A stretch of DNA of 64,000 nucleotides from Streptomyces sp. BK208 (GCF_004364245.1 NZ_SOAV01000005.1:186001-250000), one strand, 5' to 3'; shown: positions 7,780 to 17,255, counted from the stretch's first letter. Notes: generated by a model not told the origin, from the letters alone. Numbers and translations are program-made.

Positions 7780-8412
7780 TCAGCGCTTCACGGCGCACAG
7801 CAGCCCGTCGCCCACCGGAAGCAGCGACGGCACCAGCTCCTGGCTCTCGCGCACCGCGCGCAGGAGTTCCCGCAGCCGCAGCACCTCGGTGGGCTGCGGA
7901 CCCGAGTCGATCGTGCGGCCGGCGCCGAAGACCCCCTCGAAGGCGACGAGACCTCCGGGACGCAGAAGGCGCAACGATTCGGCGAGGTAGTCCAGGTACT
8001 CCAGACGGTCGCCGTCGCAGAAGACGAGGTCGTAGCCCGCGTCCGCGAGCCGGGGCAGCACGTCCAGCGCCCGCCCGGGGATGAACCGTGCCCGGTTGCT
8101 GGCGAAGCCCGCGGCCCGGAAGGCCTGGCGGGCGAACTGCTGGTGTTCCGGCTCCGGGTCGACCGTGGTCAGCACGCCGTCCGGCCGCATGCCGTGCAGC
8201 AGATGGATCCCGGAGACGCCGCAGCCGGTGCCGATCTCCGCGACCGCCTTGGCGTCCACGGCGGCGGCGAGCAGGCCCAGGGCGGACCCCGTGCCCGGGG
8301 TCACCGAGCGCAGACCCGCCTCGCGGGCCCGGTCGCGTGCCCAGAGCAGCGCGTCGTCCTCGGCGACATAGGCGTCGGCGAACGCCCAGCTCGTCTGCCG
8401 GTTGCCGGTAAT
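7780..8412 (-). CDS. Class I O-methyltransferase, apparent ATT start
   Basis: The S-adenosylmethionine-binding core shows VAEIGTGCGVSG (motif I), TTVDPEPEH (acidic end of strand 2) and DLVFCDGDRLEYLDY, typical of the small caffeoyl-CoA/catechol O-methyltransferase type. Homology begins with ITGNRQTSWAFADAYVAEDD, upstream of the first ATG/GTG codon. The matching codon is ATT at 8412, preceded by AGGAGAGG at good distance, and there is no in-frame ATG, GTG or TTG further upstream. Starting at GTG 8304 instead would remove the conserved N-terminal helix and has no ribosome site. It is divergent from sigE, as in M. tuberculosis. Confidence 0.8.
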   Translation of the reverse strand: MTGNRQTSWAFADAYVAEDDALLWARDRAREAGLRSVTPGTGSALGLLAAAVDAKAVAEIGTGCGVSGIHLLHGMRPDGVLTTVDPEPEHQQFARQAFRAAGFASNRARFIPGRALDVLPRLADAGYDLVFCDGDRLEYLDYLAESLRLLRPGGLVAFEGVFGAGRTIDSGPQPTEVLRLRELLRAVRESQELVPSLLPVGDGLLCAVKR

Positions 8413-8465
8413 GACCCTCTCCTGTCCCCGTCGTTGCCTCGGCGTGACTGTATCCGTTGGCGTCG

Positions 8466-8491
8466 GGAACCCGCAGATGGGACCAGTCGTT
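8466..8491 (+). promoter_or_regulatory. ECF-type promoter (GGAAC-N17-CGTT) of sigE
   Basis: GGAAC at 8466-8470 and CGTT at 8488-8491 are separated by 17 bases. This is the classic ECF sigma-factor promoter form. It points at sigE, so autoregulation is likely. Transcription would begin near 8498. Confidence 0.6.
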
Positions 8492-8654
8492 TAAAGGGGC
8501 AAGCAAAGAGACGACTGAGCGGCCGCGGCCGCGACGGGGAGGACGGCGGATGAGGCAGGGCGCCGAGCTGGTGCTGACGCGGCCGGACGAGCCGTACCGG
8601 CCCCGATCAAATTCTCGTAAAACCGCTTATCCGGAGCTAACGGGCGAGGTGGCT

Positions 8655-9437
8655 ATGGTAGGGGCTCCACTGGACACCACCAGAGCCGACAGGGGAGGTG
8701 CGGCCGCACCCGCGGATCGGGGCGGAGTGCTGCGGCGCTTCCTCGGATCGGCAGGCAGGCCGAAATCCGTGAACGACACCGCTGCTGACCACAGCCACGC
8801 CGGTCCCGCCCAGGGACCCGCCCAGACCGCGACCTTCACCGGCGACGCGGACGGGCCTGCGTGGACTCCGCCCACCTGGGAGGAGATCGTCAGCACCCAC
8901 AGCGGCCGGGTCTACCGCCTCGCCTACCGCCTCACGGGAAACCAGCACGACGCCGAGGACCTCACCCAGGAGGTCTTCGTCCGTGTCTTCCGTTCCCTGT
9001 CGACCTACACGCCCGGCACCTTCGAGGGCTGGCTGCACCGCATCACGACCAACCTGTTCCTCGACATGGTCCGCCGCAAGCAGCGCATCCGGTTCGACGC
9101 GCTCGGCGACGACGCGGCCGAGCGGCTCCCCAGCAGGGAGCCCACCCCGCAGCAGCTCTTCCACGACGCCCACTTCGACGCGGACGTCCAGCAGGCCCTG
9201 GACACCCTCGCGCCCGAGTTCCGCGCCGCCGTCGTCCTGTGCGACATCGAGGGACTCTCGTACGAGGAGATCGCCGCGACCCTCGGCGTCAAGCTCGGCA
9301 CGGTCCGCTCCCGCATCCACCGCGGCCGTTCCCAGCTGCGCAAGGCGCTCGCCCACCGGTCCCCGAAGGCGCGGGCCGACCGCCGCTCGTTCGCGACCGG
9401 TGTGCCCGCGCTGGGGGGAGGGGGCACGAGCGCGTGA
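8655..9437 (+). CDS. sigE: ECF RNA polymerase sigma factor SigE
   Basis: The 260-residue form contains region 2 ([20 protein letters not shown], then [16 protein letters not shown]) at about residues 75-145 and region 4 ([20 protein letters not shown]) near 205-230. It closely matches M. tuberculosis SigE, including [19 protein letters not shown]. This is a different gene from the S. coelicolor sigE of the cseABC operon. ATG 8655 follows GAGGTGG; ATG 8550, with GGGGAGG upstream, is in frame and would give 295 residues, so two forms are possible. The stop overlaps the anti-sigma start by 4 bp, so the pair is translated together. Confidence 0.9.
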   Translation: MVGAPLDTTRADRGGAAAPADRGGVLRRFLGSAGRPKSVNDTAADHSHAGPAQGPAQTATFTGDADGPAWTPPTWEEIVSTHSGRVYRLAYRLTGNQHDAEDLTQEVFVRVFRSLSTYTPGTFEGWLHRITTNLFLDMVRRKQRIRFDALGDDAAERLPSREPTPQQLFHDAHFDADVQQALDTLAPEFRAAVVLCDIEGLSYEEIAATLGVKLGTVRSRIHRGRSQLRKALAHRSPKARADRRSFATGVPALGGGGTSA

Positions 9438-10435
9438 GCGGATCACGGCCTCAGTCCGAGGGACACCTCGCAGAGCAGCATCTGGGAGACCGACTCTCCG
9501 CCCTGGTGGACGGAGAGCTCGGTCATGACGCGCGTGAGCGCGTGCTGGCCCACGTGGCGACCTGCCCGAAGTGCAAGGCGGAGGTCGACGCGCAGCGCCA
9601 ACTGAAGAACGTCTTCGCGGAAGCGGCCCCGCCGGCCCCGTCCGAGAGCTTCCTGGCCCGCCTCCAGGGACTCCCCGGCGGCGGTGACACCGACGGCGGC
9701 GGCCCACCGTTCGCCGGGCTGTCCGGGGGGATCACAGCCACCGCGGCCTCCGGCGTCTTCGGTGGCTTCGGCGCGCGGCGGGGCGAGCGGTTCGAGTTCG
9801 ACTACGCCCCCGCCCGGCCGCACGCACCCGTGCTGCCGGCCTCCTCCCCGAGCCGGGGAGGCTTCCGGATCCACGACGTGGGCCGGGCGGAGTCCGAGCG
9901 TTCGGCCTCACGCGGTCTGCGGTTCGCCTTCGCCGCCGCCGGTGCGGTGTCGCTGGCCGCGATCGCGCTGGGCGGCGTCACCCTCGGCACGGCGGACACC
10001 ACCGCCGACGCCCGCGGCTCGGGCAGCGGGAGCAACGCGACGCCCGTGCGCACCCCGGGCTCGGCGGCGGCCACCGGCTCCGAGAGCCAGCGCCGCCGCA
10101 CGGGCGGCCCCCTGCTCGGGCAGGGCCAGCGGGCGCTGGGCGATGCCTCCGTGGCCTCCACCTCGGCCTCCGCGCCGCTGCTGCCCGGGATGCCGGCCCC
10201 CTCCGGGGGCGACGCACGGCAGCAGGCCGTACGCGCGCTGACCACTCCGGTGACGGCCGGCGCCGCCGCCATGTCCCCGCTGATACGACCGCTGGAAGCC
10301 GTCGCGCCGCTCGCCCTCAGCTCCTGGCCGGCAAGCCCGGAGGCCAGGCCGCCCGCCCTGCTCGCCGCCCCCGACCCGGCTCCGTCCTCCTACCCGGTGG
10401 CTTCCCCGGCCGCCTCCTCCCCTCCGGTTCGCTGA
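9434..10435 (+). CDS. rseA: Zinc-finger anti-sigma factor with membrane segment
   Basis: Residues 1-70 form a ZAS domain that should bind SigE; the zinc motif HVATCPKC gives His40, Cys44 and Cys47. One membrane segment at about 162-184 ([18 protein letters not shown]) anchors it, and about 140 Ala/Pro/Ser-rich residues would lie outside the cell. This is longer than mycobacterial RseA. The layout suggests a signal from the envelope reaching SigE, perhaps with help from the HtrA-like protease next door. GTG 9434 overlaps the sigE stop. Confidence 0.88.
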   Translation: MSGSRPQSEGHLAEQHLGDRLSALVDGELGHDARERVLAHVATCPKCKAEVDAQRQLKNVFAEAAPPAPSESFLARLQGLPGGGDTDGGGPPFAGLSGGITATAASGVFGGFGARRGERFEFDYAPARPHAPVLPASSPSRGGFRIHDVGRAESERSASRGLRFAFAAAGAVSLAAIALGGVTLGTADTTADARGSGSGSNATPVRTPGSAAATGSESQRRRTGGPLLGQGQRALGDASVASTSASAPLLPGMPAPSGGDARQQAVRALTTPVTAGAAAMSPLIRPLEAVAPLALSSWPASPEARPPALLAAPDPAPSSYPVASPAASSPPVR

Positions 10436-10529
10436 GGGCGTCTGCGCGCCGGTCCGCGAACCTGATTGAATCCGGGGTGGCGCCAGAGCCCTTGGAGCCG
10501 ACGATCTGCGGCCAGCTGCGGGGGAGAAC

Positions 10530-12596
10530 ATGAACGAGGGGAAGCCCACGAGGGCGAAGTGGTGGAGTCGTCCCCGCTCGTCCGAAGGCACGCCCGACGG
10601 CGACTTCGAACTGGAGCGCCCCCGCCCGGCCCCCACCGCGGGCACGGGAACGGCCACCGAAGCCCACGGGACGGACGGAGGCGGCTTCGAACCGGCGCGT
10701 CCGCCGGCGCCCCGCGCGACCGACCAGGGCGACTACGAGCTGGACCTGCCCCGGCCCGCCCAGGACCGGCCGGCGGACGTGGTGGGCACCCCGCCGCACC
10801 CGCGCCCCGTCGCCGACGCCGACACCGCCCCGACGGTGGACGCGGGCGCCGAGCCGCCCCGGGGGACGGCCCCGCCCGCCGGCTCCACCCCGGCCGCTGA
10901 CCCGGCCCCGCCCGCCGGACCCGCCCCGGTCGCCGAGCGTCCCAAGCCGCTGCACGAACCCGACCCGTACAGCACCCCGCCGTACGGTGAGCCGGGCCCG
11001 TGGGCCCCCGCCCCGCCGGTCCAGCACCCGGCGGCCACACCGGCCCACGGCACGGTGACGGAGGCGGCCACACCCGCGCCGACCACACCCGCACCGGGCG
11101 TGCCCGCACCGGCTCCGCAGGCACCAGCAGTGCCCGCTCCCGCCCCCGCGCCGGCTCCGCCCGCACCCGCGGGCGCCTCGTCGGTGTCCCCGCCCCCGCA
11201 CGCGGGACCCGTCCCCGCGTTCGCGGAGGTCCCGGCACCCGTCGCCCCCACGGCCCCGGCACCCGCAGCGCCCGCCGCGGGCCCCGACGCCGTACCCGCC
11301 GCCCCGGCGACCGCCGTTCCGCCGCCCTCCGGCCCGTCGTCGGCGGCTGCCGCCGACCCGTGGGCGGGGCCGCCCGCTCCCGCGCCCGGTGCCGAGCCCG
11401 GCGCCGACCCGTGGGGACGCTACGACCCCTGGGCCGCCTCCGCCGCCCAGTACCGCGAGGCGCCGGACCGGACACCGAGGCGACGGCGGACCACGAGGAC
11501 GCTGGTCGGCGGCGCCCTGCTCATCGCCCTCGTCTCCGGCGGCATCGGCGGCGGCGTGGGCGCCTACCTGGAACGCAACGGCGGCGTCGGCACGGTCGAG
11601 CTGCCGCAGGCCGCACCGGAGGCCGCCGAGCGGGCACCGGACAGCGTGGCGGGCATCGCCGCCCGCGCCCTGCCCAGCGTGGTGACCCTGCACGTCAGCG
11701 GCAGCGAGGCGGCCGGCACCGGCACCGGGTTCGTACTCGACGACCGGGGCCACATCCTGACCAACAACCACGTCGTGGAACCCGCCGGGTCCGGCGGCGA
11801 GATAACGGTGACCTTCAACAGCGGCGACACCGCCGAGGCCACCGTCGTCGGCCGGGACAGCGGGTACGACCTCGCCGTGGTGAAGGTCAAGGGCGTCAGC
11901 GGCCTCACCCCCATGCCCCTCGGCAACTCGGAGAGCGTGCGGGTCGGCGACCCCGTCGTCGCCATCGGCGCCCCCTTCGACCTGGCCGGCACGGTCACCT
12001 CCGGCATCATCAGCGCCAAGGAACGGCCCATCACCGCGGGCGGCGAGGAGAGCGACGGCAGCGACGTCTCGTACGTCGACGCCCTGCAGACCGACGCGCC
12101 CATCAACCCCGGCAATTCCGGCGGCCCCCTCCTGGACGCACGGGGCCGGGCCATCGGCATCAACTCCGCGATCCGCTCCGCCGACAGCGGCAGCGCCGAC
12201 GCGGACGGCGGCCAGGCCGGCTCCATAGGGCTCGGCTTCGCCATCCCCATCAACCAGGGCAAGCGCGTCGCCGAGGAGCTGATCAACACCGGCAAGGCCG
12301 CCCACCCGGTCATCGGCGTCACCCTCGACATGGGCTACACGGGCGACGGCGCCCGCGTGGGCGCCAAGGGCGGCGACGGCGGTCCCGCGGTCACCGCGGG
12401 CGGCCCCGGCGCCAAGGCCGGCATCGAGCCGGGGGACGTGATCACCGCGGTCGACGGGCAGCGCGTGCACTCCGGTGAGGAACTCATCGTGAAGACCCGC
12501 GCCCACCGACCCGGGGACCGGCTGGAGCTGACCCTGGAGCGAGACGGCAAGGAGAGGAAGGTCTCACTGGTGCTCGGCTCCGCCGGTGGCGACTGA
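10530..12596 (+). CDS. HtrA-like membrane serine protease with PDZ domain
   Basis: The 688-residue protein has a Pro/Ala-rich cytoplasmic part of about 320 residues, one membrane segment near 323-345, a trypsin-like domain and a C-terminal PDZ domain. The catalytic triad is visible: His in LTNNHVV (about 414), Asp in GYDLAVVKV (about 446) and Ser in NPGNSGGPLL (about 530). It degrades or senses damaged envelope proteins. Its place directly after sigE and the anti-sigma gene matches the sigE-rseA-htrA-tatB order of mycobacteria. The N-terminal extension is low in complexity and may be disordered. ATG 10530 follows GGGGGAG. Confidence 0.92.
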   Translation: MNEGKPTRAKWWSRPRSSEGTPDGDFELERPRPAPTAGTGTATEAHGTDGGGFEPARPPAPRATDQGDYELDLPRPAQDRPADVVGTPPHPRPVADADTAPTVDAGAEPPRGTAPPAGSTPAADPAPPAGPAPVAERPKPLHEPDPYSTPPYGEPGPWAPAPPVQHPAATPAHGTVTEAATPAPTTPAPGVPAPAPQAPAVPAPAPAPAPPAPAGASSVSPPPHAGPVPAFAEVPAPVAPTAPAPAAPAAGPDAVPAAPATAVPPPSGPSSAAAADPWAGPPAPAPGAEPGADPWGRYDPWAASAAQYREAPDRTPRRRRTTRTLVGGALLIALVSGGIGGGVGAYLERNGGVGTVELPQAAPEAAERAPDSVAGIAARALPSVVTLHVSGSEAAGTGTGFVLDDRGHILTNNHVVEPAGSGGEITVTFNSGDTAEATVVGRDSGYDLAVVKVKGVSGLTPMPLGNSESVRVGDPVVAIGAPFDLAGTVTSGIISAKERPITAGGEESDGSDVSYVDALQTDAPINPGNSGGPLLDARGRAIGINSAIRSADSGSADADGGQAGSIGLGFAIPINQGKRVAEELINTGKAAHPVIGVTLDMGYTGDGARVGAKGGDGGPAVTAGGPGAKAGIEPGDVITAVDGQRVHSGEELIVKTRAHRPGDRLELTLERDGKERKVSLVLGSAGGD

Positions 12597-12743
12597 CCGT
12601 CGTACAGGTCCCCCCAAGGCGCCAGGAAGGCAAACAATTCGGAAAGCGCTCACCCACACGCGCTCGGGGCTCACGGGACGGTACCGGTCGGACGGGGTCG
12701 GCGGGTACCGTGGTGGCGGCCCGGACATTCCAAGGAGCTTCAG

Positions 12744-13202
12744 GTGTTCAATGACATAGGCGCACTAGAGCTCGTGACGCTCGTCGTCCTCGCCGTGCTC
12801 GTCTTCGGTCCGGACAAGCTCCCCAAGGTCATCCAGGACGTGACGCGCACCATCCGGAAGATCCGGGAGTTCTCGGACAGCGCCAAGCAGGACATCCGCC
12901 AGGAGCTGGGCCCCGAGTTCAAGGACTTCGAGTTCGAGGACCTGAACCCCCGGACGTTCATCCGCAAGCAGCTGGACAACGACGAGCTGGGCCTCAAGGA
13001 GCTTCGCAACGGCTTCGACCTGAAGAAGGAGATGGCCGAGGTCACCGACGCGGTCCACGGCCGCGACAGCGACTCCTCGTCCTCCAAGTCGTCCGGGTCC
13101 TCCGGCGGCGGCCGGATCGACATGTCGAAGAAGCCCGAGGAGTCCGGTCAGGCCGGCAAGCCCGCCGACGACCGCCCGCCCTACGACGCCGACGCCACCT
13201 GA
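12744..13202 (+). CDS. tatB: Twin-arginine translocase subunit TatB
   Basis: The 152-residue protein begins with the TatB form: a short outside end, one hydrophobic helix (LELVTLVVLAVLVFGPDKLP) with the Phe-Gly-Pro hinge, and then an amphipathic, charged helix (VIQDVTRTIRKIREF). The tail is Ser/Gly-rich and acidic. TatB with TatC recognises twin-arginine signal peptides of folded exported proteins. GTG 12744 follows AAGGAG. Its neighbour is the HtrA-like protease, as in mycobacteria; tatA and tatC are not in the window. Confidence 0.92.
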   Translation: MFNDIGALELVTLVVLAVLVFGPDKLPKVIQDVTRTIRKIREFSDSAKQDIRQELGPEFKDFEFEDLNPRTFIRKQLDNDELGLKELRNGFDLKKEMAEVTDAVHGRDSDSSSSKSSGSSGGGRIDMSKKPEESGQAGKPADDRPPYDADAT

Positions 13203-13432
13203 TCCCGGCCCGCGGACCGCGGCCCACGGACCGCGAGCGCGACGTGCCCCTTACTCCGGACGGGCCGCACCGGCCCCGAGGACGACGCCCACGCGGCCCA
13301 CGCGCCGGGCGGTTTCCCTGCTGCCGCCCACGGTGTGGCTATGCTTCCCAGGTTGTTGTGCGGACCGGACGAGTGCGCCCGAAGGGGGGCGGGCCGTTCC
13401 TGTCCGACGAGAGCGAGGAGGCGTCCGGGCAC

Positions 13433-14104
13433 ATGGAGACGACGAGTCGGGCAGTCGCGCAGGCGCCGGCCGCGGAGGGTGGACCACAGTCCCCCTCCGG
13501 CCGGCAGACGGTGGACGGCTACCTGCGTGCGCCCTTCCCGTGGTACGGCCTCGACGAGGCGTTCACGGGGCCGCGCCGGCTGATGCAGATCGGTACGGCG
13601 GCCGACGGGGCGGTGGAGCACGGTTCGATCGGGCACGGCGACGAACCGTCGGTGCGCAACGAGCACGTGGCGGGCGACGAGCAGGACGCCAAGGAGAAGT
13701 TCGCGGTCGTCGTGACCGTCGCGGCCAACCCCGACCGGCGCAGCGCCGACGGCACGGGCCTGCTGGAGGCCACCTCGGTCTCCACGGCGGCCTGGCTCGC
13801 CGGGGTGGGGCTGCTGTCCTTCACCTGGCCCGGCCAGATGGACCACTCGCTGCGCGACGAGTGGCTGGAGCAGCAGACGGAGACCGCGTGGGTCCTCGCG
13901 GACGACCTGGAGGGTGAGGACTGGACAACGCTGTCCCTCCCGGTGGACGGCGTGCCGACGCCCTTCCACTACCGGGAGTCCGAGTTCGGCTGGGTGCTCG
14001 CCGGTTCCACCGGGCAGGGCGTCCACCTCGGCGCGTACGGACGGGGCATGAGCGCCTACGGGCTGGCCTTCGCCGTCGTCAAGGACATCGCCGCGTACGC
14101 CTGA
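13433..14104 (+). CDS. Conserved protein of unknown function
   Basis: A 223-residue soluble protein that I do not recognise. It starts METTSRAVAQ, has a Pro-rich head, then DGYLRAPFPWYGLDEAFTGP and a long mixed alpha/beta domain ending in GMSAYGLAFAVVKDIAAYA. There is no signal peptide or membrane segment. ATG 13433 is preceded by GAGGAGG at rather long distance (about 13 bases), so the start is not certain. It lies alone between tatB and mrp and ends at a hairpin. Confidence 0.7.
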   Translation: METTSRAVAQAPAAEGGPQSPSGRQTVDGYLRAPFPWYGLDEAFTGPRRLMQIGTAADGAVEHGSIGHGDEPSVRNEHVAGDEQDAKEKFAVVVTVAANPDRRSADGTGLLEATSVSTAAWLAGVGLLSFTWPGQMDHSLRDEWLEQQTETAWVLADDLEGEDWTTLSLPVDGVPTPFHYRESEFGWVLAGSTGQGVHLGAYGRGMSAYGLAFAVVKDIAAYA

Positions 14105-14126
14105 CCGGCGGCCCCGCGCACGACGA

Positions 14127-14154
14127 GGGGCGCCGTCCCGGTGGACAGCGCCCC
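14127..14154. terminator. Hairpin between convergent unknown gene and mrp
   Basis: GGGGCGC pairs with GCGCCCC and GTCC with GGAC around the loop CGGT, with one mismatch. It lies between two convergent genes. Confidence 0.7.
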
Positions 14155-14171
14155 CACTCCCGTACGGGAGG

Positions 14172-15305
14172 TCAGAACTTGTTCTTCGGGGTGATCCCCA
14201 GCGACAGCCCCGAAAGGCCACGCTGACGGCCGCCGAGCTTCCCCGCGATCGAGCGCAGGGCCGCGCCCGCCGGCGAGTCAGGGTCGGACAGGACGACGGG
14301 CTTGCCCTCGTCGCCGCCCTCGCGCAGCCGGACGTCGATCGGGATGGACCCGAGGACCGGCACCGACGCACCGGTCGTGCGGGTCAGGCCGTCGGCCACC
14401 ATCTGCCCGCCGCCGGTGCCGAACACGTCGACCATCTCGCCGCAGTGCGGGCAGGGCAGCCCGGACATGTTCTCGACCACGCCGACGATCTTCTGGTGGG
14501 TCTGCACGGCGATGGCGCCGGCCCGCTCCGCCACCTCGGCCGCGGCCTGCTGAGGCGTCGTCACGACCAGGATCTCGGCGTTCGGCACGAGCTGCGCCAC
14601 CGAGATCGCGATGTCACCGGTGCCGGGCGGCAGGTCGAGCAGCAGCACGTCCAGATCGCCCCAGTACACGTCGGCGAGGAACTGCTGGAGCGCGCGGTGC
14701 AGCATCGGGCCGCGCCAGACCACCGGCGCGTTGCCCGGGGTGAACATGCCGATCGAGATGACCTTCACACCGTTGGCCGAGGGCGGCATGATCATGTTCT
14801 CGACCTGGGTGGGACGCCCGTCGGCACCCAGCATGCGCGGCACCGAGTGGCCGTAGATGTCGGCGTCCACGACACCGACCTTCAGACCGTCGGCCGCCAT
14901 CGAGGCCGCCAGGTTCACCGTCACCGAGGACTTGCCGACGCCGCCCTTGCCGGACGCCACCGCGTACACCCTGGTCAGGCTGCCCGGCTTGGCGAACGGC
15001 ACCTCGCGCTCGGTCTGCCCGCCGCGCAGCGCGGTGGCCAGCTCCTTGCGCTGCTCGTCGCTCATCACGTCCAGCTCGACGTCGACACGCGTGACACCCT
15101 CGACCCGCGACACCGCGTCCGTCACGCGCTGCGTGATCGTGTCCCGCATGGGGCAGCCGGAGACCGTCAGGTACACGGCGACCGCGACCGCTCCGTCCGC
15201 GCCGATCTCCACCGACTTGACCATCCCCAGCTCGGTGATGGGCCGGTTGATCTCGGGGTCGTTCACCGTCGCCAGTGCTTCGCGCACCGCGTCTTCCGTA
15301 GCCAT
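14172..15305 (-). CDS. mrp: Mrp/ApbC/NBP35-type iron-sulfur carrier ATPase
   Basis: The 377-residue protein has an N-terminal DUF59 (MIP18-like) domain at about 1-95 with the conserved Cys51 (SGCPMRD), then a deviant Walker A ASGKGGVGKSS near 117-127 and DADIYGHS. A CPHC motif (GLPCPHCGEM) holds the cluster between two subunits. Mrp proteins carry and hand over iron-sulfur clusters. The ATG at 15305 lacks a ribosome site but has TACCAT seven bases upstream, the spacing of a leaderless transcript. The gene is followed at 45 bp upstream by the DUF1003/MgtE pair. Confidence 0.92.
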   Translation of the reverse strand: MATEDAVREALATVNDPEINRPITELGMVKSVEIGADGAVAVAVYLTVSGCPMRDTITQRVTDAVSRVEGVTRVDVELDVMSDEQRKELATALRGGQTEREVPFAKPGSLTRVYAVASGKGGVGKSSVTVNLAASMAADGLKVGVVDADIYGHSVPRMLGADGRPTQVENMIMPPSANGVKVISIGMFTPGNAPVVWRGPMLHRALQQFLADVYWGDLDVLLLDLPPGTGDIAISVAQLVPNAEILVVTTPQQAAAEVAERAGAIAVQTHQKIVGVVENMSGLPCPHCGEMVDVFGTGGGQMVADGLTRTTGASVPVLGSIPIDVRLREGGDEGKPVVLSDPDSPAGAALRSIAGKLGGRQRGLSGLSLGITPKNKF

Positions 15306-15349
15306 GAAGACGATGGTACGGCGCCGCACACGGGGCACGGAAAGCCCCG

Positions 15350-15949
15350 TCAGCGGTCGTGTACGTCACGTCCCGCCGACCGGTCTGCCGGGAATACCCC
15401 GCGGTCGGGATGGTGACCGTTCTGCCGGTCCTCCAGATCCTTGACCAGGTCCTGCAACTCGGAGCGGATCCAGTCCCGCGTCGCGACCTCGCCGAGGCCG
15501 ATGCGCAGCGCGGCGATCTCCCGGGTCAGGTACTCGGTGTCGGCGATCGACCGCTCGTTCTGCTTGCGGTCCTGCTCCAGGTTGACCCGGTCGCGGTCGT
15601 CCTGCCGGTTCTGTGCGAGCAGGATCAGCGGGGCGGCGTAGGAGGCCTGGAGGGAGAGCATCAGCGTCAGGAAGATGAACGGGTACTCGTCGAAGCGCAG
15701 ACCGCTCGGCGCCGACACGTTCCACACCACCCACAGGACGATGACGACCGTCATCCAGACGATGAACCGCCCGGTGCCCAGGAAGCGCGCCACCCGCTCC
15801 GACAGCCGGCCGAAGGACTCCGGGTCCCACTCGGGCAGCAGCCTGCGGCGCGGCGGCCGGGGCTGGTCGAGGCGGGCGCGGGCCCGGGAGGAAGCGGTGG
15901 CTCCCGACGTGGCGCGCTCCCGGGTCGTCGTCTCGCGCTCAGGCACCAT
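15350..15949 (-). CDS. DUF1003 membrane protein
   Basis: The 199-residue protein has a basic N-terminal 40 residues and then the DUF1003 core: RVARFLGTGRFIVWMTVVIVLWVVW as the first membrane segment (split here by the motif WNVSAPSGLRFDEYPF) and a second segment around LTLMLSLQASYAAPLILLAQ. The C-terminal half is charged and helical. Function is unknown. Its start lies inside the end of the upstream CBS-protein gene (11-bp overlap), so both are one operon. The pair matches Rv1231c-Rv1232c of M. tuberculosis. Confidence 0.87.
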   Translation of the reverse strand: MVPERETTTRERATSGATASSRARARLDQPRPPRRRLLPEWDPESFGRLSERVARFLGTGRFIVWMTVVIVLWVVWNVSAPSGLRFDEYPFIFLTLMLSLQASYAAPLILLAQNRQDDRDRVNLEQDRKQNERSIADTEYLTREIAALRIGLGEVATRDWIRSELQDLVKDLEDRQNGHHPDRGVFPADRSAGRDVHDR

Positions 15950-17255
15950 CGGCGCCCGCCTCCCCCGTCGTCCCGGCCGCGTCGTCGGCGTCGGCGTCGT
16001 CCAAGTGGTATTCGGTCTCCCGCCAGTCGTCGGGCAGCATGTGGTCCAGTACGTCGTCCACGGTGACCGCGCCCAGCAGCGCCCCGGAGTCGTCGACGAC
16101 CGGCGCCGCGACCATGTCGTACGCGGCGAAGAACCCGGCGACCACCGGCAGCGCGGCGTCCGGCTCCAGGGGCTGCAGGTCGTCGTCGAGGATCGAGCCG
16201 ACCAGCGTGTACGGCGGGTCCCGCAGCAGGCGCTGGAAGTGGACGGTGCCCAGGTACTTGCCGGTCGGGGTCTCCTCGGGCGGCCGGCAGACGTAGACCT
16301 GGGCGGCGTGCGCCGGGGACAGGTCGGGGTTGCGGATGCGGGCCAGCGCGTCGGCGACGGTGGCGTCGGGCCGCAGCACGATCGGCTCGGTCGTCATCAG
16401 ACCGCCGGCCGTGTGCTCCTCGTACGCCATCAGGCGCCGCATGTCGGCCGCGTCGGCGGGCTGCATCAAACTCAGCAGCCGCTCCTTGTCCGCCTCGGGC
16501 AGCTCGCCCAGCAGGTCGGCCGCGTCGTCGGGGTCCATCGCCTCCAGGACGTCCGCGGCGCGCTCCTCCGCGAGCTTGCCGAGGATCTCGATCTGGTCGT
16601 CCTCGGGCAGCTCCTCCAGCACGTCGGCCAGGCGGTCGTCGTCGAGGGCGGCGGCGACCTCGGCACGGCGCTTGGCGGACAGGTGGTGCAGGACGTTGGC
16701 GAGGTCGGCGGGGCGCAGCTGCTCGAAGGTGGCCAGCAGGTTCTCCGCGCCCTGCCCCTGCTCCTCGACGGAGAACCCGGTGACGCCGGACCACTCGACG
16801 GTGAGTGTCTCGCCCTTGTTGCGCCGGAAGGCGCCGCCCTTCCTGCCCTTGCGGACGAAGACCTTGTCGATCTCCCAGTCACGGCGGGCGGGCAGCTGCT
16901 GCACCGACAGGTCGAGCACCGTGGCCTCCTCACCCGTCTCCGTGAGCGTGACCCGCCGGTCGAGCAGCTCCCCGAAGACGAGGCGCTCGGTGGGCCGCTG
17001 CTCGAAGCGCCGGACGTTGAGGACGCCGGTGGTGATGACCTGGCCGGACTCGATGCCGGTGACCCGGGTCATGGGCAGGAAGATGCGCCGGCGGGTGGTG
17101 AGTTCGACGACCAGCCCGAGGACGCGCGGGGGTTTGCGGCCGACGCGGAGCATGACGACCAGATCGCGGACGCGTCCCACCTGGTCGCCGGCCGGGTCGA
17201 ACACGGCGATGCCGGAGAGGTGGGAGACGAAGATCCGGGGGGCGCCAGCCGCCAT
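15939..17255 (-). CDS. MgtE N-domain and CBS-domain protein without channel domain
   Basis: This 438-residue soluble protein begins with a PRC-barrel-like domain (RIFVSHLSGIAVFDPAGDQV), continues with repeated short helices of the MgtE_N type (LEELPEDDQIEILGKLAEE, MDPDDAADLLGELPE) and ends with two CBS domains (MTTEPIVLRPDATVADAL). In MgtE magnesium channels these parts sense Mg2+; here the membrane pore is missing. The overlapping DUF1003 gene may supply a membrane partner, which is inference. ATG 17255 follows AAGGAG; the seven-codon upstream extension is not needed. Confidence 0.88.
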   Translation of the reverse strand: MAAGAPRIFVSHLSGIAVFDPAGDQVGRVRDLVVMLRVGRKPPRVLGLVVELTTRRRIFLPMTRVTGIESGQVITTGVLNVRRFEQRPTERLVFGELLDRRVTLTETGEEATVLDLSVQQLPARRDWEIDKVFVRKGRKGGAFRRNKGETLTVEWSGVTGFSVEEQGQGAENLLATFEQLRPADLANVLHHLSAKRRAEVAAALDDDRLADVLEELPEDDQIEILGKLAEERAADVLEAMDPDDAADLLGELPEADKERLLSLMQPADAADMRRLMAYEEHTAGGLMTTEPIVLRPDATVADALARIRNPDLSPAHAAQVYVCRPPEETPTGKYLGTVHFQRLLRDPPYTLVGSILDDDLQPLEPDAALPVVAGFFAAYDMVAAPVVDDSGALLGAVTVDDVLDHMLPDDWRETEYHLDDADADDAAGTTGEAGADGA

